From: Nocardiopsis sp. N85
GTDB lineage: Bacteria > Actinomycetota > Actinomycetes > Streptosporangiales > Streptosporangiaceae
Direction: 5' to 3'
DNA: 64,000 bases
Assembly (NCBI RefSeq): GCF_028882275.1
Contig: NZ_JARBUT010000027.1
Coordinates: forward strand, 1-64,000
The position numbers and the translations under genes were made by a program. This document shows positions 9,411 through 17,418 of the stretch, in pieces. A model generated the notes under the pieces. That model was not told where the DNA came from. It did no database searches and saw nothing but the letters and a program-made list of their open reading frames with translations. Position 1 is the first letter of the stretch. Every line of letters begins with the position of its first letter.

Positions 9411-10223
9411 CTAGTTCTTACGGGCGACGCCGCCGTACTCGGCGACCGGGCGGATCTCGCCGATCTCGGTCTCGGCCGGACGCCACAGCGAGCAGGAGAC
9501 CACCCCGGGCTCCAGCAGTTCCAGGCCGTCGAACAGCGCCTCGATGCCCTCCGCCGAGCGGATGGTGAGCTTGGGCGTTCCCTTCTCGTTCCAGGCCGCC
9601 GCGACCTGGTGGGCGCGCTCGCGGTCGATGTCGTCGGTGGGATGCGAGATGACCAGGTGGCTGCCCGGGGCCAGCGCGCCCAGCAGCGTGTCGAGAATGG
9701 CGCGGACCTCGTCGTCGTCCTCGACGAAGTTCACCACGCCGAGCAGCATGAGACCGACCGGCCGGGACAGGTCGAGGGTCTTGGCCGCCTCGGCCAGGAT
9801 GCCCTTCGGATCGCGCAGGTCGGCGTCGATGTAGTCGGTGACGCCCTCCTCGCTCCCGGTGAGCAGGGCACGGGCGTGCGCCAGCACCAGCGGGTCGTTG
9901 TCGACGTAGACCACGCGGGCGTCCGGGGCGAGGGACTGGGCGACCTCGTGGGTGTTGTCGAGGGTGGGCAGACCGGTGCCGATGTCCAGGAACTGCCGGA
10001 CGCCCTCCTCGCGGACGAGGTGGGTGACGGTGCGGACCAGGAAGGCCCGGTCGGCGATCGCGTTGTCCACGATCTCGGGGAAGAACGAGCGGATCTGCTC
10101 GCCCATCTCCCGGTCCACCGGGTAGTTGTCCTTGCCGCCCAGCCAGTAGTTCCAGATGCGGGCGTTGTGGGGGATGGTGGTGTCGATCTTCGAGGGCCGA
10201 CCCTCGGGCGTCTCCGGGGACAC
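9411..10223 (-). CDS. SAM-dependent methyltransferase, actinomycete PF04672 (DUF574) family
   Basis: 270 aa, full length for the family. The N-terminus IPHNARIWNYWLGGKDNY is diagnostic, followed by the SAM-binding loop FLDIGTGLPT near residue 100 and an acidic VVYVDNDP. These proteins occur in large paralogous sets in actinomycetes, and most have no known substrate. The C-terminal EPGVVSCSLWRP is also typical. The gene is divergent from the nucleotidyltransferase gene, with a relatively AT-rich spacer. Confidence 0.92.
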   Translation of the reverse strand: MSPETPEGRPSKIDTTIPHNARIWNYWLGGKDNYPVDREMGEQIRSFFPEIVDNAIADRAFLVRTVTHLVREEGVRQFLDIGTGLPTLDNTHEVAQSLAPDARVVYVDNDPLVLAHARALLTGSEEGVTDYIDADLRDPKGILAEAAKTLDLSRPVGLMLLGVVNFVEDDDEVRAILDTLLGALAPGSHLVISHPTDDIDRERAHQVAAAWNEKGTPKLTIRSAEGIEALFDGLELLEPGVVSCSLWRPAETEIGEIRPVAEYGGVARKN

Positions 10224-10473
10224 GTTCCTACTTCCTGTCCTGATCGGGCACTGATGGCCGATCGCGCACGGTACGCCGATCAGTAAACGGTTCCCGGGCC
10301 CCGTGGGGCAAGCGTGGGACGCCGCTCATCGCACTTTTCTTCAGATTCTCCTCTTTTTCTTACTATTACGGACATGGCGACCGCATCGGTGCGCCTCGTG
10401 TGAAAACCACGGGCGTTCCGTCGTCGGGAGCGATAGTTTGCCGGTCGACCGACCACGATCCGGGGAGCCACCC

Positions 10474-11247
10474 GTGAAGCACTCGACACCGGAATTCGCC
10501 GCCATCGCCGAGAAGGGCACGGTGCTGCGCTGCCAGGTCGGCTCCGGCGTGCACGGCGTCACCGTCACCGACCAGGACGACCGTGACGAGATGGGCCTGT
10601 GCGTCGAGCCCCCCGAGTACGTGGTCGGCCTGCGGACCTTCGAGCAGTACATCCACCGCACCCGACCCGAACACGTGCGCTCGGGCCCCGGCGACCTCGA
10701 CCTCACCGTCTACTCGCTGCGCAAGTGGATGCGCCTGGCGCTGGAGGGCAACCCCACCGTGCTGCTCCCGCTGTACGTGCCCGAACACGAGATCGTCGAG
10801 ATCACCGACGTCGGCCGCGACCTGCGCTCCCGGACCGACCGCGTCCTGTCCCGTCGGGCCGGCCACCGGTTCCTGGGCTACCTGCGCGCCCAACGCGAGC
10901 GGATGGAGGGGACGCACGGCGGCAAGCACACCAACCGGCCCGAACTCGTGGAACGGTACGGTTTCGACACCAAGTTCGCCTACCACATGGTGCGGCTGGG
11001 CGTCCAGGGCGTGGAACTGCTGGAGACCGGTCGGCTCACCCTGCCCATGCCCGAACCCGACCGGACGTGGCTGCGCGAGCTGCGCAGGGGCGAGCACACC
11101 AGGGCCGAGGCACTGGAGCGCGCCCGGGACCTGGAGGAGCGACTGGTCGTCCTGTGCGAGACCGCCGAACTGCCCGCCGACCCCGACACCGACTGGGCCG
11201 ACCGCTGGCTCGTGGACACCTACCGTCGGGCCTGGGACCGGGGATGA
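10474..11247 (+). CDS. predicted nucleotidyltransferase (RlaP / PF10127-like)
   Basis: 257 aa from GTG 10474, chosen because GGGGAG lies 7 bases upstream. The stretch GSGVHGVTVTDQDDRDEMG holds the GS and DxD-type residues of the polymerase-beta superfamily active site. The middle has YSLRKWMRLALEGNPTVL and the long helix that follow in RNA-repair-associated and phage nucleotidyltransferases of this family. The partner RNA or protein substrate is unknown. A 30-residue membrane peptide gene follows 123 bp downstream. Confidence 0.8.
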   Translation: MKHSTPEFAAIAEKGTVLRCQVGSGVHGVTVTDQDDRDEMGLCVEPPEYVVGLRTFEQYIHRTRPEHVRSGPGDLDLTVYSLRKWMRLALEGNPTVLLPLYVPEHEIVEITDVGRDLRSRTDRVLSRRAGHRFLGYLRAQRERMEGTHGGKHTNRPELVERYGFDTKFAYHMVRLGVQGVELLETGRLTLPMPEPDRTWLRELRRGEHTRAEALERARDLEERLVVLCETAELPADPDTDWADRWLVDTYRRAWDRG

Positions 11248-11370
11248 CCGCGCAGGTCGCGGCACCCGCCCCGGCGCGGCGACCCGGCAGGGGGGAGATA
11301 GGGTGACCCCCCGTAGAGGTACGCGCGCCGGTCGAGTGCCGGGCAAGAGCGAACGTGAGGAGAACCAACC

Positions 11371-11463
11371 GTGATCGGAACCATCGCCTTCGTGCTGATG
11401 TGCGTGAGCCTGTCGATGATGTTGATCGCCGGCATCGTCGCCACGCTGGTCAAGACCCGCTAG
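11371..11463 (+). CDS. 30-aa single-pass membrane peptide
   Basis: GTG start with GAGGAG 8 bases upstream (11357-11362). The product is almost wholly one hydrophobic helix (IGTIAFVLMCVSLSMMLIAG...) ending in the basic tail VKTR. Third codon positions are strongly G/C and a terminator hairpin follows at once, so it looks like a real short gene. It may be a small membrane-protein regulator or a type I toxin-like peptide; nothing in the sequence decides this. Confidence 0.6.
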   Translation: MIGTIAFVLMCVSLSMMLIAGIVATLVKTR

Positions 11464-11471
11464 CGAACGTT

Positions 11472-11498
11472 CGGGCGCGCCCCGGCGGGGTGCGCCCG
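11472..11498. terminator. hairpin terminator
   Basis: A 12-bp stem (one G-U pair) with a 3-base loop lies directly after the 30-aa peptide gene and before the end of the convergent zinc-finger gene, so it can serve both strands. Confidence 0.55.
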
Positions 11499-11503
11499 TC
11501 GTC

Positions 11504-12364
11504 TCACGACGGGTCGACCTCGATGAGGTCGTGACGGGCCAGTTCGGCCCCGTCACCTCCGATGACGACGACCCTCCCGTCGGCGATCTCGTACCGCGTC
11601 TCCCCCGCCCGCGCCGTGTACCCGTCCCCGTCGCGCTCGGCGGGCACCACCATGGGCTCGCCGGTGCCGTCGAGGAACTCCCCGAAGTAGTACAGGGCGC
11701 CGGTCCCGTCGGCGCACAGGACGATCCGGTGCCGCTCGGTCTCATAGGACTCCACCAGGGGCCCGTCCCCGGAACCGGGAATGAGCGCGGCCACCCGGTC
11801 CGGGCAGGGCCGCTGGGGCGGAGGCCCCGTCGACGCCTCCTCCTCGCCCTCGCCCCCGGGCAGCACCCACCAGAGCACGATGAGGGTCAGGCCGAGCGCG
11901 CCGAGCGCCAGGGCCCGCACCGTCCCGGGCGACACACGCGGCCACGTCCGTCGGCGTTCGCCGGGGACCACCGGCAGCGGCGCCGTGGTGGCGGAGGGAG
12001 GGGCGGGGTTCGGGGGCGTCGGGGTTCCCGGGGGCGGGCCCGCCGTTCCCCCGCCGGCCCACGCCCTCGGGACGTGGCCGCCCGCGACGGCACCGCCCGA
12101 ACCGACACGCCCCGACCGCCGTCCCGGCCGGTCCGGCGCGGGGGCGGGCGGCTCCATCACCCGGACCGACGGCAGGTCGTCGGGGAGCGTCGGCGGCGCG
12201 GCGGACCCCTGGAAGACCTCGGTCCCCACCGGAGCGGCCAACAGGTCCGCCGGGCCCTCCTCCCGGGCGACCACCGTGCGGACGGTGTCGCACACCAGGC
12301 AGGCCCGGCTCACGGGTTCGTTGAGGGCGGCGCAGACCCCGCACCGCCAATCGCCTTCCGCCAC
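11504..12364 (-). CDS. membrane-anchored protein with N-terminal RanBP2-type zinc finger
   Basis: 286 aa. Residues 7-26 (WRCGVCAALNEPVSRACLVC) form a CxxC-N10-CxxC zinc ribbon of the RanBP2/NZF type. A Pro/Gly-rich disordered stretch follows, then one membrane helix near residues 150-172 (ALGALGLTLIVLWWVLPGG). The C-terminal ~110 residues, with CPDRVAALIPG and a beta-rich end, would face outside. Such actinomycete zinc-ribbon/TM proteins are widespread and unassigned. No operon partner is evident. Confidence 0.7.
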   Translation of the reverse strand: MAEGDWRCGVCAALNEPVSRACLVCDTVRTVVAREEGPADLLAAPVGTEVFQGSAAPPTLPDDLPSVRVMEPPAPAPDRPGRRSGRVGSGGAVAGGHVPRAWAGGGTAGPPPGTPTPPNPAPPSATTAPLPVVPGERRRTWPRVSPGTVRALALGALGLTLIVLWWVLPGGEGEEEASTGPPPQRPCPDRVAALIPGSGDGPLVESYETERHRIVLCADGTGALYYFGEFLDGTGEPMVVPAERDGDGYTARAGETRYEIADGRVVVIGGDGAELARHDLIEVDPS

Positions 12365-12612
12365 GGGTCCTCCCCCGGATCAGCCCCCACCGTACGACGC
12401 GAGACCCCCGGAACGGGCCGGAACGACGGAATCCGCGCGCTTCGGAGGTACCCCCACAGATGACACGGAACCCTTACGAAACCCCCGTCACGGTTGCCAC
12501 TTCCGGCCACACCCTCCTCCCCCGCCGGTGACCTCGTCTCTTACCGCCCGTCCCGGGAACCTGGCCGTCGAGGCCATGGCCCGAACCGTACCGGTCGGGG
12601 ATCCTCGGAACC

Positions 12613-13365
12613 ATGGCCCGGAACCTCGTTCGCGCACACCCCTGCGACGGTCCCACCCTCCGTGGCGGCCGCTGCCTCCGCCCCCGCCTCAGCCCGCCCT
12701 GCGCCGACCACACCCCGCACGCCCTGGCCCGCCGGGTCGAACCGGACCCGTGGACGCGCCGTCCCGAACCGTTGCGCGCCCCTCGACGCCGCGGCCTGTC
12801 ACTGCGCGCCCTGCTCCCCACCCCCTGGCCGGTCCCCGTCGACGCCCCGGGCAACGCCGAACACGTCCGCCACTGGCTCACCCCGCGCGCCCGCGCCGCC
12901 GTGGACTGCTTCGCCTCGCTTCTGCCCGCCGAACGATGGCGGCGGGTCTGCTCCCCGGCCCACCGCGCCGACTGTCCCACCCTGGAGGCGCTGGCCCGCG
13001 TCTGTGAATCCCCCACCGCCGTCACCGTGGGGGCGCTGCGGCGCATCGCCGACGACGGCCTGGTCGACCTGGCGCCCACCCCCGAGCACCGCATCGCCCG
13101 GGACCTGGCCCGGGCCAAGGAGGAACAGCTCGGGTTGCGGGCCTTCGTCCCGGGAGCCGCTGTCGAGCGTCCCGGGCCCCACCTGGCCGACCTGGCCCTG
13201 TCCCTGCGCCTGCTGGGGGTGCTGGCCTGCGCCGTCCAGGGCCGGGCCCGATGGTGTCCGTGCCTGGCGACGTTGCTGGCGCGCGGCCCGCTGCCGGAGC
13301 CGACGGCGGTGTTCGACCTGGCGACCCGGTTCGCCACCCCCTACGGTCCGGGGTCCGGCGCCTGA
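12613..13365 (+). CDS. hypothetical protein of unknown function
   Basis: 250 aa, Arg-, Pro- and Leu-rich, with consistently G/C third positions. It contains several cysteines (CADH, CPTLEALARVCE, WCPCL) and alternating helical segments but no motif I recognise. It ends 134 bp before the cysteine-rich peptide gene, and the shared TGTA-N7-TGTA motif lies between them. It could belong to the peptide cassette or be an unrelated neighbour. Confidence 0.55.
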   Translation: MARNLVRAHPCDGPTLRGGRCLRPRLSPPCADHTPHALARRVEPDPWTRRPEPLRAPRRRGLSLRALLPTPWPVPVDAPGNAEHVRHWLTPRARAAVDCFASLLPAERWRRVCSPAHRADCPTLEALARVCESPTAVTVGALRRIADDGLVDLAPTPEHRIARDLARAKEEQLGLRAFVPGAAVERPGPHLADLALSLRLLGVLACAVQGRARWCPCLATLLARGPLPEPTAVFDLATRFATPYGPGSGA

Positions 13366-13382
13366 ACGTCCCGCGACCGGGC

Positions 13383-13411
13383 GTTGTATCGGCGGTGTAC
13401 CCCTTTTATCG
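13383..13411 (+). promoter_or_regulatory. SARP-type direct-repeat box upstream of the cysteine-rich peptide
   Basis: TTGTATCGGCGGTGTACC contains two TGTA half-sites exactly 11 bp apart (13385 and 13396), followed by a TTTTAT-like -10. Direct heptamer repeats one helical turn apart next to the -10 are how SARP regulators bind. The same 20-bp pattern recurs at 13703, and a SARP gene closes this locus. Confidence 0.6.
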
Positions 13412-13499
13412 ACGGCGTTCCCAGGATGTGGTGCACGGTCACCCGCACGGCCTCGTGTCCCGGGTGTCCGGATCACACCCCCCATGAGAGGAACGTCCG

Positions 13500-13685
13500 A
13501 TGCGTCGATTCATCACCTCCGCCGGCGACCGCCTGCTGACCGGTCTCGTCCCCCGTGCTCGGGCCTCGGCGGTGGTCTGCTGGTACGAGTACCTGCCCAT
13601 CAGCAGCCCCTGTTACCGCCGCTACTGCTGCACCGGCGGCGGCATCCCCGGCGGCAGCCACTGCACGGGTTACAGCCGCTGCTGA
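13500..13685 (+). CDS. putative secreted cystine-knot-like precursor peptide
   Basis: 61 aa, ATG 13500 after GAGAGGAAC. Residues 1-24 resemble a leader ending in RARASA, a plausible signal-peptidase site; the rest is a 37-residue core with six cysteines at 27, 38, 43, 44, 55 and 61. The spacing C-x10-C-x4-CC-x10-C-x5-C is the C-C-CC-C-C framework of inhibitor cystine knot peptides. The genes that follow (MauE-like, thioredoxin-fold, ABC exporter, signal peptidase) fit oxidation, export and cleavage of such a peptide. No homologue is known to me; a fragmentary resemblance to the Cys-rich light chain of methylamine dehydrogenase is only suggestive. Confidence 0.65.
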   Translation: MRRFITSAGDRLLTGLVPRARASAVVCWYEYLPISSPCYRRYCCTGGGIPGGSHCTGYSRC

Positions 13686-13702
13686 TCCGCCGGTGATCAG
13701 GC

Positions 13703-13730
13703 GATGTACCGGCCGTGTACCCGGTATGTC
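13703..13730 (+). promoter_or_regulatory. SARP-type direct-repeat box upstream of the mauE-like operon
   Basis: GATGTACCGGCCGTGTACCC again places two TGTA half-sites 11 bp apart (13705 and 13716) with GGTATGTC following at the -10 distance. Seventeen of 20 positions match the box at 13383. It lies just after the peptide gene, so the peptide and the processing operon seem to have separate, co-regulated promoters. Confidence 0.6.
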
Positions 13731-13831
13731 GCCGACACCGCCGGAATCGCGTCCGTGCGTCCGGCGCCCCGTTCCGCCCGGTGGGGCGGGGCACCGGACG
13801 CGCGACCGTGACGCCCTCCGAAGGGACCCGC

Positions 13832-14416
13832 ATGCTCTACCTTCCGATCGCGGTCCGGGCACTGCTCGCCGTGGTCCTGGGCGCCTCCGTCCTGGGGGCG
13901 CTGCGCGATCGCGCCCACCGGGGCGACTTCGTGTCCGCCACCGAGCGGCTGGCGCCCGCACGGCTGCTCGCGGCCCTGACCCCCTCCGGCGCGTCCCGCC
14001 CGGCGGGGGCGCGGCGGGCCGCGGCCCTCGTCCTGGCCCTGGAGGCGATCGCGGTCGTCCTGCTCCTGGCCCCGTGGACGGCGACGGCGGGGATCCTCCT
14101 CTCCCTCGCACTGCTCGCGACCTTCACCACCGCCCTCATCGGCGTGCTGCGCCGCGGCGACCGCGTCCCGTGCGCCTGCCTCGGCTCCGCGGAGCGCCCG
14201 ATCCACCCGGCCCACGTGGTGCGCAACCTCGCCCTCATCGGCGCCGGAACGGCCGGACTGCTCGCCATCGCCGCGGGCCCGCACGCCCACGCCGTTCCCG
14301 TCGTCGTCGCGGTCGCCCTGGCCGCCGGCGCCCTCACCGCGCTGCCCGTCCTGCTACTGGACGACATCCTCGACCTGTTCACCCCCCTCACTCCCGGGAG
14401 CCCGACCCCCTCATGA
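13832..14416 (+). CDS. MauE/DoxX-type redox-associated membrane protein
   Basis: 194 aa from ATG 13832 (AAGGGA five bases upstream; the open frame before it is not needed). There are four to five hydrophobic helices and a conserved VPCACLG cysteine pair near residue 115 in a loop, the hallmark of MauE-like and VKOR-analogous proteins that pass electrons to or from thioredoxin partners. MauE is needed for disulfide formation in methylamine dehydrogenase light chain. Here it is coupled by an ATGA overlap to the thioredoxin-fold gene, suggesting a dedicated disulfide relay for the upstream peptide. Confidence 0.75.
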   Translation: MLYLPIAVRALLAVVLGASVLGALRDRAHRGDFVSATERLAPARLLAALTPSGASRPAGARRAAALVLALEAIAVVLLLAPWTATAGILLSLALLATFTTALIGVLRRGDRVPCACLGSAERPIHPAHVVRNLALIGAGTAGLLAIAAGPHAHAVPVVVAVALAAGALTALPVLLLDDILDLFTPLTPGSPTPS

Positions 14417-14961
14417 TCGTCGCCGCCCTCATCGCCGCCTGCCTGGCCGTCGTCCTGTGCCTGCTCGACCTGCTGCTGACCGTCGGTGTCATCCGCAGGT
14501 TGAAGGAGCACACCGAACTCATCGGGAACCTGTCCACGCGAGGGATGCCCGGTACCACCGTGCTCCCCCCGGGCGAACGGATCGGCGCCTTCAGCGCCGT
14601 CACCGAGGACGGCGACACCGTCGGCTCCGGAGCCCTCGCCGACCCCGTCCTCATCGCCGTGTTCTCCCCGGGGTGCGGTGCCTGCGCCGAACAGCTGCCG
14701 CGTTTCCTGGAGCGGGCCGGCGCCCTGCCCGGGGGCCGGGGGTCCGTGCTGGCGGTCCTGGCCGGGGACCGGGCGCAGGTGGCGGAGGAGGCCGCGCGGC
14801 TCTCCCCCGTGGCCCGTGTCGTGGTCGACGGCCCACAGGGGACCGTGACCGACGCACTGGGCGTCCTCGCCTTCCCCGCCTTCCTACGGGTGGACGGCAC
14901 CGGGCGGGTGCTCTCCAGCGGTCGTCTCGCCACCGACCTGGACGCCCCCGTTGCGGCCTGA
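14413..14961 (+). CDS. membrane-anchored thioredoxin-fold (TlpA/MauD-like) protein
   Basis: 182 aa. One N-terminal membrane helix (residues 1-27) is followed by a thioredoxin domain facing outside, with active site SPGCGAC (Cys88, Cys91) and a later cis-Pro region VLAFPAFLRV. The architecture matches MauD, the partner of MauE. The start overlaps the upstream stop (ATGA), and the ABC gene begins inside its 3' end, so the set is translationally coupled. Predicted role: oxidising or isomerising disulfides in the secreted peptide. Confidence 0.8.
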   Translation: MIVAALIAACLAVVLCLLDLLLTVGVIRRLKEHTELIGNLSTRGMPGTTVLPPGERIGAFSAVTEDGDTVGSGALADPVLIAVFSPGCGACAEQLPRFLERAGALPGGRGSVLAVLAGDRAQVAEEAARLSPVARVVVDGPQGTVTDALGVLAFPAFLRVDGTGRVLSSGRLATDLDAPVAA

Positions 14962-16816
14962 CCCGGGCCCCGCCCGCACCGGACCCCGGGCCGTCCTGCG
15001 CGGGGTGGGCGCCGCGTTCGCACTGGCGTGGAGGGCCGGCCCGCACCTGACCCTCGGATACGGGCTGATCACCCTCGTCCAGGCCGGGGTCCCGGTACTG
15101 GTGGCATGGCTGACCAAGGCGGTCCTGGACATGATCGTCGCCCCGGAGCCGTCGACCGAAGGGCTCGCGGCCGTGGCGGTCGGCCTGGCCGCGGCGGGAG
15201 TGATCACCGCCCTGACCCCGCACGCGGGGCACTACCTGACCAACGAGGTCGAGCGTCGGGTGTCGCTGGTGTCCCAGGACCGACTGTTCGCCGGTACCGA
15301 ACGGTTCACCGGCCTGAGCCGGTTCGAGGACCCCGCCTTCCTGGACCGGCTGCGGCTCGCCCAACAGTCGGGGGGTCGCACTCCGGGTGTCGTCGTCAAC
15401 AGCGTGTTCACCCTCGCCGGCGGTGTCGTGACCATCCTCGGTTTCCTCGGGTCCCTGCTGCTGATCAGCCCGTGGATGGCCGTGGCCGTCCTGTTGTCGG
15501 CGCTTCCCGCCCTGGTGGTGGAGTTGCGGCTGTCGCGCGACCGGGCGGCGATGATGTGGCGGATCGGGCCGGTGGAGCGCAAGGAGATCTTCTTCCGCGA
15601 ACTGCTGTCCAACGTCCAGGCCGCCAAGGAGCTGCGGCTGTTCGGAACGGCCCGGTTCCTGCGGGGCCGCATGGCCCGGGAGCGGAGCGCCGCCAACGCC
15701 GAACTCCGGAGCATGGACCTGCGGGTGCTGGGCGCACAGGGCGGCCTGGGGCTGGTGTCTGCGGGGATCGCGGGGGCGGGACTGGTGTGGACGGTGCTCG
15801 CGGCCGCCGACGGGCGCGTCTCCGTCGGGGACGTGTCGCTGTTCGTGGTGGCGGTGGCCGGCGTGCAGGCCGCGATGGCCGGACTGGTCCGGGACCTCAC
15901 CCTCGCCCACCACGAACTGCTGCTGTTCGACCACTACCTCGCCGTCCTGGACGCCCCGCCCGACCTGCCCGTCCGGGCCGCCGCCCGGCCGGTGCCCCCG
16001 CTGCGGAACGGGATCGAGTTCCGCGACGTGTGGTTCCGCTACTCGCCGGATCACCCGTGGGCGCTGCGCGGTGTGGACCTCACCGTCGAACACGGCCGGT
16101 CGGTGGGACTGATCGGCCGCAACGGCGCGGGCAAGAGCACCCTGGTGAAACTGCTCTGCCGCATGTACGACCCCGAACGCGGAACGATCCTGTGGGACGG
16201 GGTGGACCTGCGCGAACTCGACCCGGGGGAGCTGCGCGACCGGATCGGCGCGGTGTTCCAGGACTTCATGGAGTACGACCTCAGCGCCGGGGAGAACATC
16301 GGCCTGGGCGACGTCGGGATCCTGGAGTCCGGCGACCGGGCCCCGGTCCGGGAGGCCGCCGTGCGGGCGGGGGCCGACGACCTGATCACGGGGCTGCCCC
16401 GAGGGTACGACACCCTGCTCTCCCGGCTGTTCTTCGACAGCGGACCCGACGCCGACGACACGATGGGGGTACCGCTCTCGGGCGGGCAATGGCAGCGCCT
16501 GGCGCTGGCCCGCGCCTACCTGCGCGGCCACCGGGACCTGTTGATCCTCGACGAGCCCGGAGCGGGCCTGGACGCCGAGGCCGAGCACGCCGTCCACAGC
16601 GGGCTGCGCGAGCACCGGCGGGGGCGGACGAGTCTGCTGATCTCCCACCGGCTGGGGGCGGTGCGCGACGCCGACCGGCTGATCGTCCTGGAGGAGGGGC
16701 GGGTGGCCGAGTCGGGCACGCACGCCGAACTCGTGTCGGCGGGGGGCCTCTACGCGCACCTGTTCGGCCTTCAGGCCGAGGGATACCGGACCGGCCCCGC
16801 GGAGGGGATTCGATGA
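14951..16816 (+). CDS. ABC exporter, fused membrane and ATPase domains
   Basis: 621 aa with TTG start overlapping the previous gene by 11 bp. About six membrane helices occupy residues 20-310; the ATPase follows, with Walker A GLIGRNGAGKSTLVKL near 390, signature LSGGQWQRLALARAYL near 510 and Walker B LLILDEPGAGLD. There is no N-terminal C39 peptidase, so leader removal must be done by another protein, plausibly the signal peptidase encoded next. The family exports peptides and lipids, often bacteriocins. Context points to the six-cysteine peptide as cargo. Confidence 0.88.
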   Translation: MRPDPGPARTGPRAVLRGVGAAFALAWRAGPHLTLGYGLITLVQAGVPVLVAWLTKAVLDMIVAPEPSTEGLAAVAVGLAAAGVITALTPHAGHYLTNEVERRVSLVSQDRLFAGTERFTGLSRFEDPAFLDRLRLAQQSGGRTPGVVVNSVFTLAGGVVTILGFLGSLLLISPWMAVAVLLSALPALVVELRLSRDRAAMMWRIGPVERKEIFFRELLSNVQAAKELRLFGTARFLRGRMARERSAANAELRSMDLRVLGAQGGLGLVSAGIAGAGLVWTVLAAADGRVSVGDVSLFVVAVAGVQAAMAGLVRDLTLAHHELLLFDHYLAVLDAPPDLPVRAAARPVPPLRNGIEFRDVWFRYSPDHPWALRGVDLTVEHGRSVGLIGRNGAGKSTLVKLLCRMYDPERGTILWDGVDLRELDPGELRDRIGAVFQDFMEYDLSAGENIGLGDVGILESGDRAPVREAAVRAGADDLITGLPRGYDTLLSRLFFDSGPDADDTMGVPLSGGQWQRLALARAYLRGHRDLLILDEPGAGLDAEAEHAVHSGLREHRRGRTSLLISHRLGAVRDADRLIVLEEGRVAESGTHAELVSAGGLYAHLFGLQAEGYRTGPAEGIR

Positions 16817-17367
16817 CCGTGCTCGCGACCGTGGCCGTCATCGCCGCCATCGGAACGGCGGTTCCGCTGCTGTGGCTGCGGCGCACCCTGGTGACGGTGG
16901 AGGTGTTCGGGGACAGCATGGAGCCGACGTTCGCCGCGGGGGACCGGGTGCTGGTCCGCAGGTGCGGGGTGGCGGGGCTGCGGGTGGGCGACGTGGTGGT
17001 GCTGGAGTGGCCCGGAGACGTCGATCCGCGACCGCCGGACCCCGACGGGCACCGGTGGGCGATCAAACGGGTGGCCGCCCTGCCCGGCGGATCGGTCCCG
17101 GCCTCGTGCGCCCGGGCGGCGGGCACCTCCCCCGGCGCGCCCGTCCCGCCCGGGCGGGTCATCGTGCTCGGGGACAACACCCGGTGGAGCACCGACTCCC
17201 GGTCCTGGGGCCCCGTGCCCGGAACCCACCTGCTCGGGGTGGTGCTGCGCCCCCTGGCCCCGCGCCGCGCTCCCGTCCGACCGCGCGCCGGCGAGCCGGT
17301 GCGGGCCGACCGAACACCGGGTGAACACGGCCGGGACGTTCCCGATCCGGGGAGCGGACCCGCGTGA
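16813..17367 (+). CDS. type I (S26) signal peptidase-like protease
   Basis: 184 aa, ATGA-coupled to the ABC gene. One N-terminal membrane helix (residues 3-22) precedes GDSMEPTF with catalytic Ser35, the general base Lys85 in AIKRVAALPGG, and the late box GDNTRWSTDSR. All catalytic elements are intact. Size and the missing second helix are like accessory actinomycete S26 enzymes rather than the main LepB. Being last in the peptide operon suggests it removes the leader of the cysteine-rich peptide, perhaps after RASA. Confidence 0.85.
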   Translation: MTVLATVAVIAAIGTAVPLLWLRRTLVTVEVFGDSMEPTFAAGDRVLVRRCGVAGLRVGDVVVLEWPGDVDPRPPDPDGHRWAIKRVAALPGGSVPASCARAAGTSPGAPVPPGRVIVLGDNTRWSTDSRSWGPVPGTHLLGVVLRPLAPRRAPVRPRAGEPVRADRTPGEHGRDVPDPGSGPA

Positions 17368-17418
17368 GCCGACCCGATCCCCGCCGCCCAGAGCGGCCGG
17401 ATCACGGGGACGGCCTGG

